DNA of 64,000 nucleotides from Bacteroidota bacterium (GCA_016715505.1 JADJZY010000020.1:23110-87109), one strand, 5' to 3'; shown: positions 47,309-58,264, counted from the stretch's first letter. The notes: generated by a model from the sequence alone, not told the origin. Made by a program: numbers and translations.

Positions 47309-48858
47309 TTAGTCTTTCAGGAACTTCACAGCGCCTTTTACACCAGCTTCCTGTACAGCATAGCGTAAGAAATACTGACCAATGGCCACTGAACTTAAAT
47401 CCAGGTTCAACACATTGTTGCCAGCCTGTAATTCAATGCCTTTGCTCATGATCTTGCGGCCTGTCATATCAACCACATCCAATTCCAAAATCTGACCAGC
47501 TTCTTCACTCAGGTAAACCAGATTGATGCTGCCTTTGGATGGATTCGGGAATACGCTGATTTGTTGCTCACTTTGACCACAATCTAATTTCAGGCTACGT
47601 ACTTCTGACAATGTCCATTTTGATCGATATCTACAAAACGTAATTGGTATTCGTACATCTCATCCTGACTCTTCACTTCCTTATCTACATAACTATAGTT
47701 GCGTGCTGTTTGGCTGTTTCCTGATGCCAATACTACACCAATCTTATTAAACACGCCCTGCTTGGTATCCTTGCGGTAAATCTCCACATGAGAAGTGGTT
47801 TGTTCCATCGTTGTTGTCCAGCTTAAAATCGCATTACAATTAAAACCAGTTACATAAAAATCTTTGTAGGTCGTTGGTAAAGGTCCTGTTGGAGTCGGTG
47901 TCCAAATACCAAAATCTACATTCTGACGTGAAAAGTTTGTAACCGGTACTAGGATTGTTCCGTCTGCTACGCCATCATCTCCAACACGATCACAACAATC
48001 TTCACCGGTATGAATCCAGGTAGATGGTAATTCAATCGCAGGAGCTGGTCCGCCAACGGTGCCCTGATTCATGCTCATCACCACACTGTAATTGATTGGT
48101 GTTGAATTAGCACTGCCGGGTACATTCGTAAATTCATAATATCCATTCTGACCAATTGGCGTGATTGCTAAAATAATACCTGCAGGACTCATCAGGTGAG
48201 CATACAATTGGGTATCTTTTGGATTATAAATCACCGGACCATTCACAGCATTATCGTTTGTAGTCGCATCATTGGTTGTATCGTTGTACACATGACCGGA
48301 AATTTTCAAAGGACAAAATGTTTGCGTTTGTGTTGACTCATTGTCATCGCTTTGTGAGTTAAACTGATTCATATAACCAGGTACCTGTAAGTTCACATTC
48401 ACAGCTAATACTGTTCCAATTGGAGCGGTATCAGGAACCTTTAATTTTACGCGAATCAATCCGCTCGATGCAGGGTCAGGGAAAATTGGATCAGGACCTG
48501 TACCAATCAATGGTTGATTCTGAACACCCACCAAACATTCCGGAGCGAATGAATCATACTCCCAATCGAAATTGCTGGCATATGATCCCGTTACCACAGA
48601 AGCTGCAGGGCCCTCCATCGTAAAACCACTCACACAAATGGTAATGACCAAAGGATTGTTTTGCCATTGTGTAGCATTATCGGCTGTGGTTAATCCCATC
48701 GTGAAGACCACATCAGGGGTTGTACCACATTCAAAACCAAAAGCACTTGGTTCCGGTTCGAAGTGGATGTTTTGCGTAAACGGATTGTACGCGGTCTGGG
48801 CTGTTGCACTGCCGATAAATGCTATCAACGCCAGTAACATCATTTGTATCTTTCTCAT
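47309..48858 (-). CDS. T9SS-secreted surface protein, cassette B (near-identical copy, one frameshift)
   Basis: Same protein as 38881-40431: signal MRKIQMMLLALIAFIGSATA, the NPFTQNIHF domain, and the T9SS tail (ISVFPNPSKGSINLVY). The DNA differs at only a handful of positions by eye. A single missing base near 47620 (cattttgatcg here, catttctgatcg in copy A) splits it into 47590-48858 and 47309-47611. Either the sequence is wrong or this copy has lost its sorting domain. If the break is real, the product could not be T9SS-secreted. The 36-base gap to the adhesin upstream is conserved with copy A. Confidence 0.8.
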
Positions 48859-48894
48859 ATCAGAAATATTTATGATTGTTAATTGAGATTAGTA

Positions 48895-51800
48895 TTAGTT
48901 ACGGAAATAAATCAATTCCTCTGAATCCGTATTGTTCGTTAAATTGGTTTCACCACCGCTTCCCTGGAATATCTGAACACTGAAGGTTGAAACCCCATCT
49001 GTATTGTTTGGATCATACACACCGGCATAACCAAATTTAGATGAACCATTTGCAGGGAATGTTGGATTACCGATATACTTCCAAACATAGAAATTCGGGT
49101 TTGTGTTGAAGAACTGCCATGCCGCATTATTCACTGCACCTGTTGGACCCGTACCAATTTGAGTAGCTGTTGGATTCCAACTGAAAGAATAACGTGGTTC
49201 AAGACGAGGCACAAACACATAAACCGGCGTACAAGAATTCATGTTCAACAATTCTGATACGTTAATCACAACACGTACCGGTTTAGGTCCATTGATTACC
49301 GCAGGCGTAATCGTAATGGTCGGTGCGTAGTCAGGAATTTGTGCAACCAAAGTAAATGAGCCACTTGCTGTACAAGAACCGTTCGTGAAAGTATATACAT
49401 AGGTGCCTACACTTACATTGAAGTTTGAAACTGTATTTCCGTTCAGTGTCCATGTACCGCCTGTGAAACCTGCTGGTTCAAGCGTTTGTAAGTTAACAGT
49501 TGTTCCGGCACAAACACTCACGGTTACAGGTGTCCAGTTATCAGGACATACAAAGAATCCAAAGTCAACAGTCAGATTCGCATTGGCATCAGGTACAACA
49601 CCATTGTTTGGTGTTTCACCAGTAGGTTCAGTACCAGCAGCTAATACTACAGCACAACTTCTGGTTTCGTTACCAACTGTATTGATACCATTGTCATTGT
49701 TATCGCCATTAGCATTCGGATTTGTTTCTTCACCAGCAGCACTGCTTGTGTAAGTTCCACCAGATATAACAGGAGGCGTAACACCTACAATGTATTTACC
49801 CGGGATCAAATCAGTGAATACATACAATCCAGTGCTAGAAGTTGTTGTTGATTGTAAAGCAGCGCCGTCAGGTAAACAGTCGTTGTTTTCATCAGCATAC
49901 AAATTAACCACAGCATTTTCGATACCGCTTTCGTTGGCATCTTTGATACCATCACGGTTCGTATCATTCCAAACCAAATTACCCAGAGATAATGGTTCGG
50001 TAATTCCAAAGTTGATATTGTTTACATCGCTTGTTCCTACAGAGAAACATACTTGACCGTTGGTAGATCCGTCGTTTCCGGTATTGTCGCAACAATCTTC
50101 AGAAACATTTTTCCAACCTGATGGTAAGGTGTTTGAAGGCGCAGGATTACCAACTGTTCCCTGAGTGGTGCTTAACACCATACAATAGTTCAGGTTTGGA
50201 TCTACATCATTAAACTGATAGGTACCATTTGGATTTACTGGCACTGTAGCGATTACATTGCCATTTGTTCCGATGAGGTTAGCATATAAAGGTGTTGAAC
50301 CTGCAGTGCCTGTTCCAGTACCATCCACATTGGTTGGTCCGTTGTTATCAACAAACACATTTCCGTAGATACTTAATGATTGGAAGAATCCGAAATCAAG
50401 CGTCAGATTCGCATTGGCATCCGGAGCAGAAGCATTGTTTGGTGTTTCGCCGGTTGGCTCTGCACCTGCCTGCAAGTTGATGGTTCCGCTATACGTTTGA
50501 CCAGAAATCGTGCTGATACCATTGTCATTGTTGTCTCCATTTGTATTTGGATTGGCTTCATTCACCGGGCTTGAAGCAAAAGGATTACCACTTGCCGGAG
50601 CCGGAGGAACTACACCAACGATATAATTACCCGGTGTTAATCCATTGAATACGTATTGACCACCGTTCGATGTTGTTACATTGGTGATTGGTGATCCGTC
50701 AGGAGTTCCGTCATTATTATTATCTGCATAGAGATAAACTACAGCGCCATCAATTCCTGATTCGTTAGCATCCTTGATACCATCACGATCTAAATCATTC
50801 CATACTAAATTACCCAGTGACAACGGCTGTGTGATACCAAAGTTTACATTTGGAACATCATTCAAAGCAACGATAACGGTTGTCTGACCATTTGTATTTC
50901 CATCATTACCCGTATTGTCGCAGCAATCTTCAGAAACATTCGTCCATTCGCTTGGCAATGTAGTTGAAGGCGCCGGGTTACCCGGAGTTCCCTGTGTTGT
51001 ACTTAATACCATGGTATAAGTTGTATTCGGAGCAACATCCAGGAACTGATATGTTCCATTTGGATTCACTGCTACAGATGCAACCACGTTACCATTGCTT
51101 CCAATTAAATTGGCATACAAAGGAGTTGAACCTGCACTACCTGTTCCAGTTCCATCCACATTAGCCGGACCATTATTATCAACAAATACATTACCAGAAA
51201 TATTGACTGGTTGATAAAAACCAAAGTCCAAAGTCAAATTCGAGTTCACATCGGTAGCTGTACCATTGTTTGGTGTTTCACCGGTAGGTTCTGCACCTGG
51301 TGTTAATGTAATAGTTCCACTAAATGTTTGACCTGATGTAGTTAAAATACCATTGTCATTATTATCGGCATTGGCATTCGGGTTATTCTCATTCACCGGA
51401 CTTGAAGCAAATGGATTACCGCTCGCCGGAGATGGAGGCACAACGCCTACAATGTAATTTCCTTGTGTCAATCCGTTAAATACGTATTGTCCGCCGTTTG
51501 AAGTTGTCACGGTTGAAATGGAAGGACCATCCGGTGTTCCATCGTTGTTTACATCAGCGTATAAATACACAACAGCTCCGTCGATACCACTTTCGTTGGC
51601 ATCTTTGTTACCGTCACGATCTAAATCATTCCAAACCAAATTACCCAAAGACAAATAAGATACAAATCCGGCATCAATTGTATTGTTGTCCTTGGCAATG
51701 CCAGAACCTGCAGTATTGATATTAAATACCGGTGACATACCTGTCGTAACGTTGGCATCAGAATTATTATCTGTTCCAGCGCTCGCAGTTTGTGTGGTTA

Positions 51801-54429
51801 ATTGATTATTGCTTGATGTTGAGGTCGGGAATTTGACATAGTAATCACCACTGTTACAGATTTTAAATCCATAATAACCAGGATTACCTGCACCATTATT
51901 CGCAGTGGTTGTTGAGGCCACTAACTGATCGTCATTGGTACCTTGTTGATTGTCAGTTCCCAAATTATATAATTCTACAGTAACGCCATTGATTCCTTGT
52001 GATGCGGCTTCATTATTGATACCGTCACCATTTAAATCGCTCCATACATAATTTCCTACGCTGCCTTCACGGAAATTCACAACTACAACGTCTGTAGAAG
52101 TACATCCGTTAGCTCCGGTAACAGTAACTGTATAAGATATGGTAGAACTTGGATTTGCTGTTGGCTGTGCAATATTCGTTGCACTCAATCCTGTTGAAGG
52201 AGCCCAACTATACGTATTACCAGCAACAGCTGCGGTTCCTATCATCATTGAATTCAAAGAACAAACATCTTTATCCGGACCAGCATTTGCAGTTGGAGGT
52301 GCGATATCGACATTCACAGTCACTACATCAGATGCTGTACATCCGTTTGTTCCTGTAACAATCACTGTGTAAGTGGTAGTCACCGATGGATTCGCTGTAG
52401 GTTGAGCAATTGTCGTAGAGCTCAAAGTAGAATTGATTCCATTAGGCAACCATGAGTAAGTATAACCTGCAACTGCTGGTGTACCAATCTGAGCAGAAAT
52501 TGTCGTACAATTTAAATTCTTATCCGGACCAGCATCTACTGAAGGCGGATTCGTGTTCACGTTAACAACCACTGCGTCAGTTGACGTACAGCCATTGGCA
52601 GCTGTTACTGTAACAGTATAAGTTGTTGTAGCACTTGGGTTCGCAACGGGTTGAGCAATATTTGTTGCACTTAAGCCTGTTGCAGGAGCCCAACTGTAGG
52701 AATTACCCGCAACTGCAGCTGTACCAATCATTGTAGATGTGGTTGTACAATTGAGGTTTTTATTTGGACCTGCATTAGCAGATGGTGGTGTGTTATTAAC
52801 ATTCACTGTAACTACATCTGTTGCAGTACAACCGAATGAATTGCTTACAGTAACTGTATATGTGGTTGTTGCACTAGGATTGGCAATAGGTTGTGCAATA
52901 GATGCATTGTTTAAGCCTGCACTTGGCAACCAACTATAAGTATTCCCTGCAACAGCCGAGGTACCAATTTGAGATGAAGTTGTTGTACAATCCAGATTCT
53001 TGTCAGCGCCGGCGTTCGCAGTAGGTACAGGATTCACCGTTACAAAAACAGAATCTTCATTATAACAGCCTGAGTTGTTGGTAACTTTTACTTTGTACCA
53101 GCCACTTGTTCCAGCAGTCAATGTTGGATTTGCAATCGTTGCATTGTTTAATCCTGCAGACGGTGTCCACAAATAAGTTACACCTGCTGACGATGAAGTT
53201 GGATTACCACCTAATGTTACATTTTGTCCGATACATGCTGCAAAATTGTTACCTGCTTCTGCACCTGGTCCCAATAATGTATTTACCGTTACAGTCATAA
53301 CATCTGATTCAACACAACCATTTAATGTAGTTGTTAATGTATACGTTGTAGTTACTAAAGGATTTACAACAGGATTTGCAACCGACGTACTGTTGATGGC
53401 ATAATTTGGAGACCATGAATAAACAGCTCCGGCAGGACCTGAAGGTGTTGCCCCAATTTGCGTTGAGCCACCTTGACAAATAGATTTATCCGGTCCGGCA
53501 TTGGCGAACACTTCCGTGGTAACATTTATGTTTTTGTTGTAAGTGAACGAACATCCGTTTGTGGTATTGGTTACAACCAATGTAACCACTTGTGTTGTAT
53601 TTGCAGCGGATGAAGGCCAAGTATAAGTTACTGTTGATGAAGTTGTTCCTGATGAAGCCGTTGCACCACCTGTTGCACTCCAGGCATAAGAATATGCGCT
53701 GTTTGTAGGAGAAGCTTGTAAGGCCAAAGATTCAGTAGCACAAACAGTTGGTAATCCACTAATGCCTGAACTTGGAGGTGTTTGATCAACGTTCACTGTA
53801 ACTACATCAGTAGCTACGCAGTTACTTCCATTGTTGGTAACAGTTAATGTATAAGTTGTAGTAGCAGTAGGACTTGCTGTTGGTTGGGCAACAGTCGTTG
53901 AACTCAAACCAGTAGCAGGTGACCAGCTATAAGTATTTCCAGAAACGGAAGCAGTTCCAATTGTAGTAGAGGTTGTGGTACAATTTAAGCTTTTGTCCGG
54001 ACCAGCATTTGCGGTTGGCACTGTTGTATTCACATTCACAATCACTGCATCTGTAGAAGTACAACCATTGCTACCTGTTACTGTTACAATATAAGTAGTT
54101 GTTGTAGATGGATTTGCAGTTGGCTGAGCAACAGATGTTGAACTCAATCCAGTTGCAGGTGACCAGCTATAAGTGTTGTTTCCAACAGCTGCTGTACCAA
54201 TTGTTGTTGAAGTTGTCGTACAGTTTAAGTTTTTATCCGGACCAGCATTTGCGGTTGGAGGCGTTGTGTTCACATTTACAGTCACAACATCGGTTGCAAT
54301 ACATCCACTTCCTGCATTTGTTACAGTCAGGGTATAAGTTGTAGTTGCAGATGGGTTCGCAGTAGGTTGAGCAACGGTAGTTGAACTCAATCCCGTTGCA
54401 GGTGACCAGCTATAGAATTTCAACAACAC
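48895..54429 (-). CDS. Giant repeat adhesin, cassette B: C-terminal 1.8-kaa part
   Basis: 1,844 codons open. It begins inside a PKD-like repeat (FYSWSPATGLSSTTVAQPTA) and continues through about nine further repeats. One divergent Ig-like module (SGISGLPTVCATESLALQAS) and two variant repeats lie among them (ANAGPDKSICQGGSTQIG; AEAGNNFAACIGQN). Then come the SdrD_B modules (SLGNLVWNDLDRDG), one NVFVDNNGP set more than in copy A, and the same C-terminal domain ending SEELIYFRN. It is not a separate gene: a break near 54415 separates it from the upstream frame. There the sequence reads ctatagaatttcaacaacac, while sister repeats read ctataagaatttccaacaac. Confidence 0.85.
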   Translation of the reverse strand: MLLKFYSWSPATGLSSTTVAQPTANPSATTTYTLTVTNAGSGCIATDVVTVNVNTTPPTANAGPDKNLNCTTTSTTIGTAAVGNNTYSWSPATGLSSTSVAQPTANPSTTTTYIVTVTGSNGCTSTDAVIVNVNTTVPTANAGPDKSLNCTTTSTTIGTASVSGNTYSWSPATGLSSTTVAQPTASPTATTTYTLTVTNNGSNCVATDVVTVNVDQTPPSSGISGLPTVCATESLALQASPTNSAYSYAWSATGGATASSGTTSSTVTYTWPSSAANTTQVVTLVVTNTTNGCSFTYNKNINVTTEVFANAGPDKSICQGGSTQIGATPSGPAGAVYSWSPNYAINSTSVANPVVNPLVTTTYTLTTTLNGCVESDVMTVTVNTLLGPGAEAGNNFAACIGQNVTLGGNPTSSSAGVTYLWTPSAGLNNATIANPTLTAGTSGWYKVKVTNNSGCYNEDSVFVTVNPVPTANAGADKNLDCTTTSSQIGTSAVAGNTYSWLPSAGLNNASIAQPIANPSATTTYTVTVSNSFGCTATDVVTVNVNNTPPSANAGPNKNLNCTTTSTMIGTAAVAGNSYSWAPATGLSATNIAQPVANPSATTTYTVTVTAANGCTSTDAVVVNVNTNPPSVDAGPDKNLNCTTISAQIGTPAVAGYTYSWLPNGINSTLSSTTIAQPTANPSVTTTYTVIVTGTNGCTASDVVTVNVDIAPPTANAGPDKDVCSLNSMMIGTAAVAGNTYSWAPSTGLSATNIAQPTANPSSTISYTVTVTGANGCTSTDVVVVNFREGSVGNYVWSDLNGDGINNEAASQGINGVTVELYNLGTDNQQGTNDDQLVASTTTANNGAGNPGYYGFKICNSGDYYVKFPTSTSSNNQLTTQTASAGTDNNSDANVTTGMSPVFNINTAGSGIAKDNNTIDAGFVSYLSLGNLVWNDLDRDGNKDANESGIDGAVVYLYADVNNDGTPDGPSISTVTTSNGGQYVFNGLTQGNYIVGVVPPSPASGNPFASSPVNENNPNANADNNDNGILTTSGQTFSGTITLTPGAEPTGETPNNGTATDVNSNLTLDFGFYQPVNISGNVFVDNNGPANVDGTGTGSAGSTPLYANLIGSNGNVVASVAVNPNGTYQFLDVAPNTTYTMVLSTTQGTPGNPAPSTTLPSEWTNVSEDCCDNTGNDGNTNGQTTVIVALNDVPNVNFGITQPLSLGNLVWNDLDRDGIKDANESGIDGAVVYLYADNNNDGTPDGSPITNVTTSNGGQYVFNGLTPGNYIVGVVPPAPASGNPFASSPVNEANPNTNGDNNDNGISTISGQTYSGTINLQAGAEPTGETPNNASAPDANANLTLDFGFFQSLSIYGNVFVDNNGPTNVDGTGTGTAGSTPLYANLIGTNGNVIATVPVNPNGTYQFNDVDPNLNYCMVLSTTQGTVGNPAPSNTLPSGWKNVSEDCCDNTGNDGSTNGQVCFSVGTSDVNNINFGITEPLSLGNLVWNDTNRDGIKDANESGIENAVVNLYADENNDCLPDGAALQSTTTSSTGLYVFTDLIPGKYIVGVTPPVISGGTYTSSAAGEETNPNANGDNNDNGINTVGNETRSCAVVLAAGTEPTGETPNNGVVPDANANLTVDFGFFVCPDNWTPVTVSVCAGTTVNLQTLEPAGFTGGTWTLNGNTVSNFNVSVGTYVYTFTNGSCTASGSFTLVAQIPDYAPTITITPAVINGPKPVRVVINVSELLNMNSCTPVYVFVPRLEPRYSFSWNPTATQIGTGPTGAVNNAAWQFFNTNPNFYVWKYIGNPTFPANGSSKFGYAGVYDPNNTDGVSTFSVQIFQGSGGETNLTNNTDSEELIYFRN

Positions 54430-56185
54430 CGGCAGTTCCGATTGTTGTAGAAGTTGTTGTACAGTTTAAATTTTTATCTACACCTGCATCAGCAGTTGGC
54501 ACTGTTGTATTTACATTCACAATCACTGCATCTGTAGAAGTACAACCATTGCTGCCTGTTACTGTTACAATATAAGTAGTTGTTGTAGATGGATTTGCGG
54601 TTGGTTGAGCAACAGATGTTGAACTCAATCCGGTTGCAGGTGACCAGCTATATGTATTTCCTGCTACAGCGGCAGTTCCGATAGTTGTTGAAGTTGTTGT
54701 ACAGTTTAAGTTTTTATCCGGACCAGCATTTGCAGTTGGAGGCGTTGTATTCACATTTACAGTCACAACATCGGTTGCAATACACCCACTTCCTGCATTT
54801 GTTACAGTCAGGGTATAAGTTGTAGTTGCAGATGGGTTCGCAGTAGGTTGAGCAACGGTAGTTGAACTCAATCCCGTTGCAGGTGACCAGCTATAAGAAT
54901 TTCCAACAACACCGGCAGTTCCGATAGTTGTTGAAGTTGTCGTACAATTTAAGTTTTTATCTGCACCTGCATCAGCTGTTGGCACAGTTGTATTCACATT
55001 CACAACCACTGCATCTGTAGAAGTACAACCATTGCTTCCTGTTACTGTTACAATATAGGTAGTTGTTGTAGATGGATTTGCAGTTGGCTGAGCAACAGAT
55101 GTTGAACTCAATCCCGTAGCAGGTGACCAGCTATAAGTGTTGTTTCCAACAGCTGCTGTACCAATTGTTGTTGAAGTTGTCGTACAGTTTAAGTTTTATC
55201 CGGACCAGCATTTGCGGTTGGAGGCGTTGTGTTCACATTTACAGTCACAACATCGGTTGCAATACATCCACTTCCTGCATTTGTTACAGTCAGGGTATAA
55301 GTTGTAGTTGCAGATGGGTTGGCAGTAGGTTGAGCAACAGTCGTTGAACTCAATCCGGTTGCAGGTGACCAGCTATAAGAATTTCCAACAACACCGGCAG
55401 TTCCGATAGTTGTAGAAGTTGTGGTACAATTTAAGTTTTTATCTGCACCTGCATCAGCAGTTGGCACTGTTGTATTTACATTCACTATCACTGCATCTGT
55501 AGAAGTACAACCATTGCTGCCTGTTACTGTTACAATAGAGGTAGTTGTTGTAGATGGATTTGCAGTTGGCTGAGCAACAGATGTTGAACTCAATCCGCTT
55601 GCAGGTGACCAGCTATAAGAATTTCCTGCTACAGCGGCGGTACCGATAGTTGTTGAAGTTGTCGTACAGTTTAAGTTTTTGTCCGGACCAGCATTTGCGG
55701 TTGGAGGCGTTTTATTCACTGTTACAACAACCACATCAGAAGCAGTACAACCGTTTGTTCCGGTAACTGTAACGGTATAAGTCGTGGTTTGAGCAGGATT
55801 CGCTGTTGGTTGAGCGGTACTGCTTGAACTTAAACCAGCTGATGGTGACCATGAATAAGTATTTGAAGTTCCGGGTGTAGCTGGCGTTCCTATAACTACG
55901 CTCGGGTTAATACAATTAGTCGTTTTATCTGTACCTGCATCTGCGCTTGGTGGTGTTTTATTCACCGTAATAGTTACTGCACTTGTTGCAGTACATCCTG
56001 AAGCACTCGTAACGGTAACCGTATAAGTTGTTGTAGCGTTAGATGTAGCGGTTGGTTGAGCAATATTCGTTGCACTTAAACCAGCTGATGGTGCCCAACT
56101 GTAGGTGTTACCTGCAACAGCCGCGGTTCCAATAACTGCACTTGGTGTGGTACAAGTTAAAACAGCAGGGTTACCAGCATTTGCT
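52075..56185 (-). repeat. About sixteen tandem ~240-bp repeats inside adhesin B, with 480-bp higher-order units
   Basis: Same unit as in adhesin A. Between about 53990 and 55700 two variants alternate (ANAGPDKN...STSVAQPTANPST and ADAGADKN...AGVVGNSYSWSP), forming nearly identical ~480-bp blocks, a sign of recent expansion. Variant units and one Ig-like module (53530-53780) lie further downstream in the gene. Confidence 0.85.
54410..55111 (-). CDS. Giant repeat adhesin, cassette B: internal repeat fragment
   Basis: 233 codons made only of PKD-like repeats (three units). It joins the upstream part (55189-58008) across a break near 55187, where aagttttatccgg lacks one T compared with aagtttttatccgg at the same place in the sister repeat near 54706. 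It joins the downstream part across the break at 54415. It is not an independent gene; the start shown is only the first in-frame codon after the break. Confidence 0.75.
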   Translation of the reverse strand: MSSTSVAQPTANPSTTTTYIVTVTGSNGCTSTDAVVVNVNTTVPTADAGADKNLNCTTTSTTIGTAGVVGNSYSWSPATGLSSTTVAQPTANPSATTTYTLTVTNAGSGCIATDVVTVNVNTTPPTANAGPDKNLNCTTTSTTIGTAAVAGNTYSWSPATGLSSTSVAQPTANPSTTTTYIVTVTGSNGCTSTDAVIVNVNTTVPTADAGVDKNLNCTTTSTTIGTAGVVEIL

Positions 56186-58008
56186 GTTGGACAAGATTGA
56201 TAGCTAATACAAATACCTGTTGGAATAACAGAACCTGGTCCAACATAACCATTAGCTACATCAATATGTTCAATCACAATTTGATCAATACCATTTGGAG
56301 CTGTAAATGAAGTTCCCAAAGCACCTGACCAACTTGCTTGAGTCAATAAATCCGGAACATCTGTTGTATAAGGTGTTGAGTAGATGGTTGTTCCACTTTT
56401 CTTGAAAATCAGTCTCCAGCGTTCGTTGGTTTGAGTGACTGTATTTCTTCCAATATAACCATCATAAGATACCACATTGGTTACTTGTAATACAACCGCA
56501 CCGGAAGTCATTGCAGCAGGAAATCCTGAAGAAATCGTATAAGAATTGGTTGAACCTGATATCAATTTAACTACTGAAGGATTACCGGTAGCTGGATCGA
56601 TGGTTTGGGTCCATGAATAATTGGATGAAGGACAAGTGAATGAAGGAGCGCAGAAAGTCAATTCTTTTTTAATCCAGTTAGATTCTCCAACATAAGATGA
56701 ACATCCTGCTCTTCGTGCACAACGACGATACCAGGTTGTTTGAGAAATTGGTCCCGGATCGTAAGAAGCACCTGTGGCTCCGGCGATGACCGAAGTATTG
56801 GTTCCACCATCATAAGAGATGAGCCATACATATTCCAAATTGCCTGTACCGCCTGTAGGCAAAGTAACATTCACGATATTGGCTGGATCTAAATAAACAC
56901 CACAAACCGATTCGTCATAACCGATGGTTCCACCGGTTGTTACATTATCACAACAGCTTGACAATTCCTTTTTGATCCAGTTGGTTTCACCCGGCCAGCT
57001 GCTACATCCTGCTCTACGAGCACAACGACGATACCAGGTGGTTTGTGTAATGACACCCGGATCATAAGATGCACCACTTGCACCGGCGATAACGGTTGAT
57101 GTGGAGCCTCCATCATAAGAAACCAGCCACATATATTCCAAATTCCCAGAACCGCCTGTTGGTGCAGTTAAACTGACAATATTTGCCGGGTCACCTGAAA
57201 CACCACAAATGGTTTCATCATATCCAATCGTTCCACCCGTTGTAACATTGTTACAAGTTACTGCAGAATAGTCTAAACAAATGCTAACCGGAACTACTGA
57301 ACCTGGTCCATTGTTTCCATTCGCTACATCATAATGTTCAATCACAACCTGATCAATTCCTGTAGGCGCATTAAAAGTTGTTCCTAATGCACCTCTCCAG
57401 TATCCTTGTTTCTGATAATCCGGTACATCGTTTGTATAAGGCGTGGAATAAACAGTAGATCCTGATTTTTTGAAAACCAGTCTCCATCTTTCATTCGGTT
57501 GTGTTACTGTATTACGGGTAGAATAGCCATCCCAAGATACCACATCACCTACAGTGATATTCACATTGCTTCCAAAAGCAGCAGGAAAGCCTGATGAAAT
57601 TGTATAAGAATTTGTTGATCCAGAAATTAATCGAACGATGGATGGATTACCTGTACTTTGATTGATTGTTTGTTGCCATAAAAAACTTCCAGACGCACAA
57701 GTCGGTGTTGGGGCACAAAAACCATAATAGGCCCCTGCATCATTTGGATCGCAGGAAGGTGTGGTTGCTGTAGCGCACCAGGCATCGGTTTTTATCCAAT
57801 CTCCATTCCCATTAAACCCAACCTGAATATAATGGGTACCGGCAGGTACAGTACTCGTAATGTTGTACAATTGAGGGCCAACCGGACTGGCAGAAAGTAC
57901 TTTATTGACCTCCACAGCCGTTTGAGAAATCCAACCCCAGCTAGCGTTAAAATACATAACCTTCACTTCGTGATAAAACGAATTATTGTGGGTTCCGGGC
58001 ATAAACAC
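55189..58008 (-). CDS. Giant repeat adhesin, cassette B: N-proximal part
   Basis: 939 codons. Order: end of a carbohydrate-binding-like jelly-roll (NNSFYHEVKVMYFNASWGWI); two copies of a ~150-residue module (ASGSFLWQQTINQSTGNPSI; CPSSNYSWTQTIDPATGNPS); two ~95-residue Ig-like modules (TTGGTIGYDETICGVSGDP) with YRRCARRAGCSS; then the first four to five PKD-like repeats. This front half is absent from adhesin A, so the two cassettes share the C-terminal half but have different heads. It joins the signal-peptide fragment across a break near 58000, explained by one extra C in tatgcc(c)ggaac. Confidence 0.8.
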   Translation of the reverse strand: MFMPGTHNNSFYHEVKVMYFNASWGWISQTAVEVNKVLSASPVGPQLYNITSTVPAGTHYIQVGFNGNGDWIKTDAWCATATTPSCDPNDAGAYYGFCAPTPTCASGSFLWQQTINQSTGNPSIVRLISGSTNSYTISSGFPAAFGSNVNITVGDVVSWDGYSTRNTVTQPNERWRLVFKKSGSTVYSTPYTNDVPDYQKQGYWRGALGTTFNAPTGIDQVVIEHYDVANGNNGPGSVVPVSICLDYSAVTCNNVTTGGTIGYDETICGVSGDPANIVSLTAPTGGSGNLEYMWLVSYDGGSTSTVIAGASGASYDPGVITQTTWYRRCARRAGCSSWPGETNWIKKELSSCCDNVTTGGTIGYDESVCGVYLDPANIVNVTLPTGGTGNLEYVWLISYDGGTNTSVIAGATGASYDPGPISQTTWYRRCARRAGCSSYVGESNWIKKELTFCAPSFTCPSSNYSWTQTIDPATGNPSVVKLISGSTNSYTISSGFPAAMTSGAVVLQVTNVVSYDGYIGRNTVTQTNERWRLIFKKSGTTIYSTPYTTDVPDLLTQASWSGALGTSFTAPNGIDQIVIEHIDVANGYVGPGSVIPTGICISYQSCPTANAGNPAVLTCTTPSAVIGTAAVAGNTYSWAPSAGLSATNIAQPTATSNATTTYTVTVTSASGCTATSAVTITVNKTPPSADAGTDKTTNCINPSVVIGTPATPGTSNTYSWSPSAGLSSSSTAQPTANPAQTTTYTVTVTGTNGCTASDVVVVTVNKTPPTANAGPDKNLNCTTTSTTIGTAAVAGNSYSWSPASGLSSTSVAQPTANPSTTTTSIVTVTGSNGCTSTDAVIVNVNTTVPTADAGADKNLNCTTTSTTIGTAGVVGNSYSWSPATGLSSTTVAQPTANPSATTTYTLTVTNAGSGCIATDVVTVNVNTTPPTANAGPDKT

Positions 58009-58264
58009 TTAAGTTGATGGTCGAACCAGCAGGGATAGTACCGCTGGCAATGGTTTGTGTAACCCAGTTATTGGAGTTGTTGGTAATTTGAAAATCACCG
58101 GAAAAAGAGCCGCACTTTACCGCTCCACCACCGGCACTTAAATTACCACCACTAGCAGACCAGTTACTGGTTCCGCTCTCAAAACTTGGGTTGAGGACTA
58201 AGTTACCTGCACAGGTACACTGGGCTTGGATTTCATGCATTGCAAAAATGCTGAAAAACGCCAA
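57983..58264 (-). CDS. Giant repeat adhesin, cassette B: N-terminus with signal peptide
   Basis: 93 codons. In frame upstream of the first residue shown, the sequence reads SGKSRGTALKALLLAFFSIF and then AMHEIQAQ, a good signal peptide, but no ATG is visible. The ORF begins at a TTG. A GGAG ribosome-binding site lies at 58320-58323 on the minus strand, followed by aaaaaaactaaaaaatatcc, so the real start is probably near 58310 and blurred by a sequence error. The mature part (LVLNPSFESGTSNWSASGGN) is the start of a CBM-like jelly-roll domain that continues in the next fragment. Confidence 0.7.
   Translation of the reverse strand: MAFFSIFAMHEIQAQCTCAGNLVLNPSFESGTSNWSASGGNLSAGGGAVKCGSFSGDFQITNNSNNWVTQTIASGTIPAGSTINLSVYARNPQ

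Noticed and set aside
42820..56185. Regular ~240-base repeats that could suggest a CRISPR-like or satellite array
   Set aside because: The units are far too long and all encode the same ~80-residue PKD-like domain in one frame. They are tandem protein repeats of the two adhesins.
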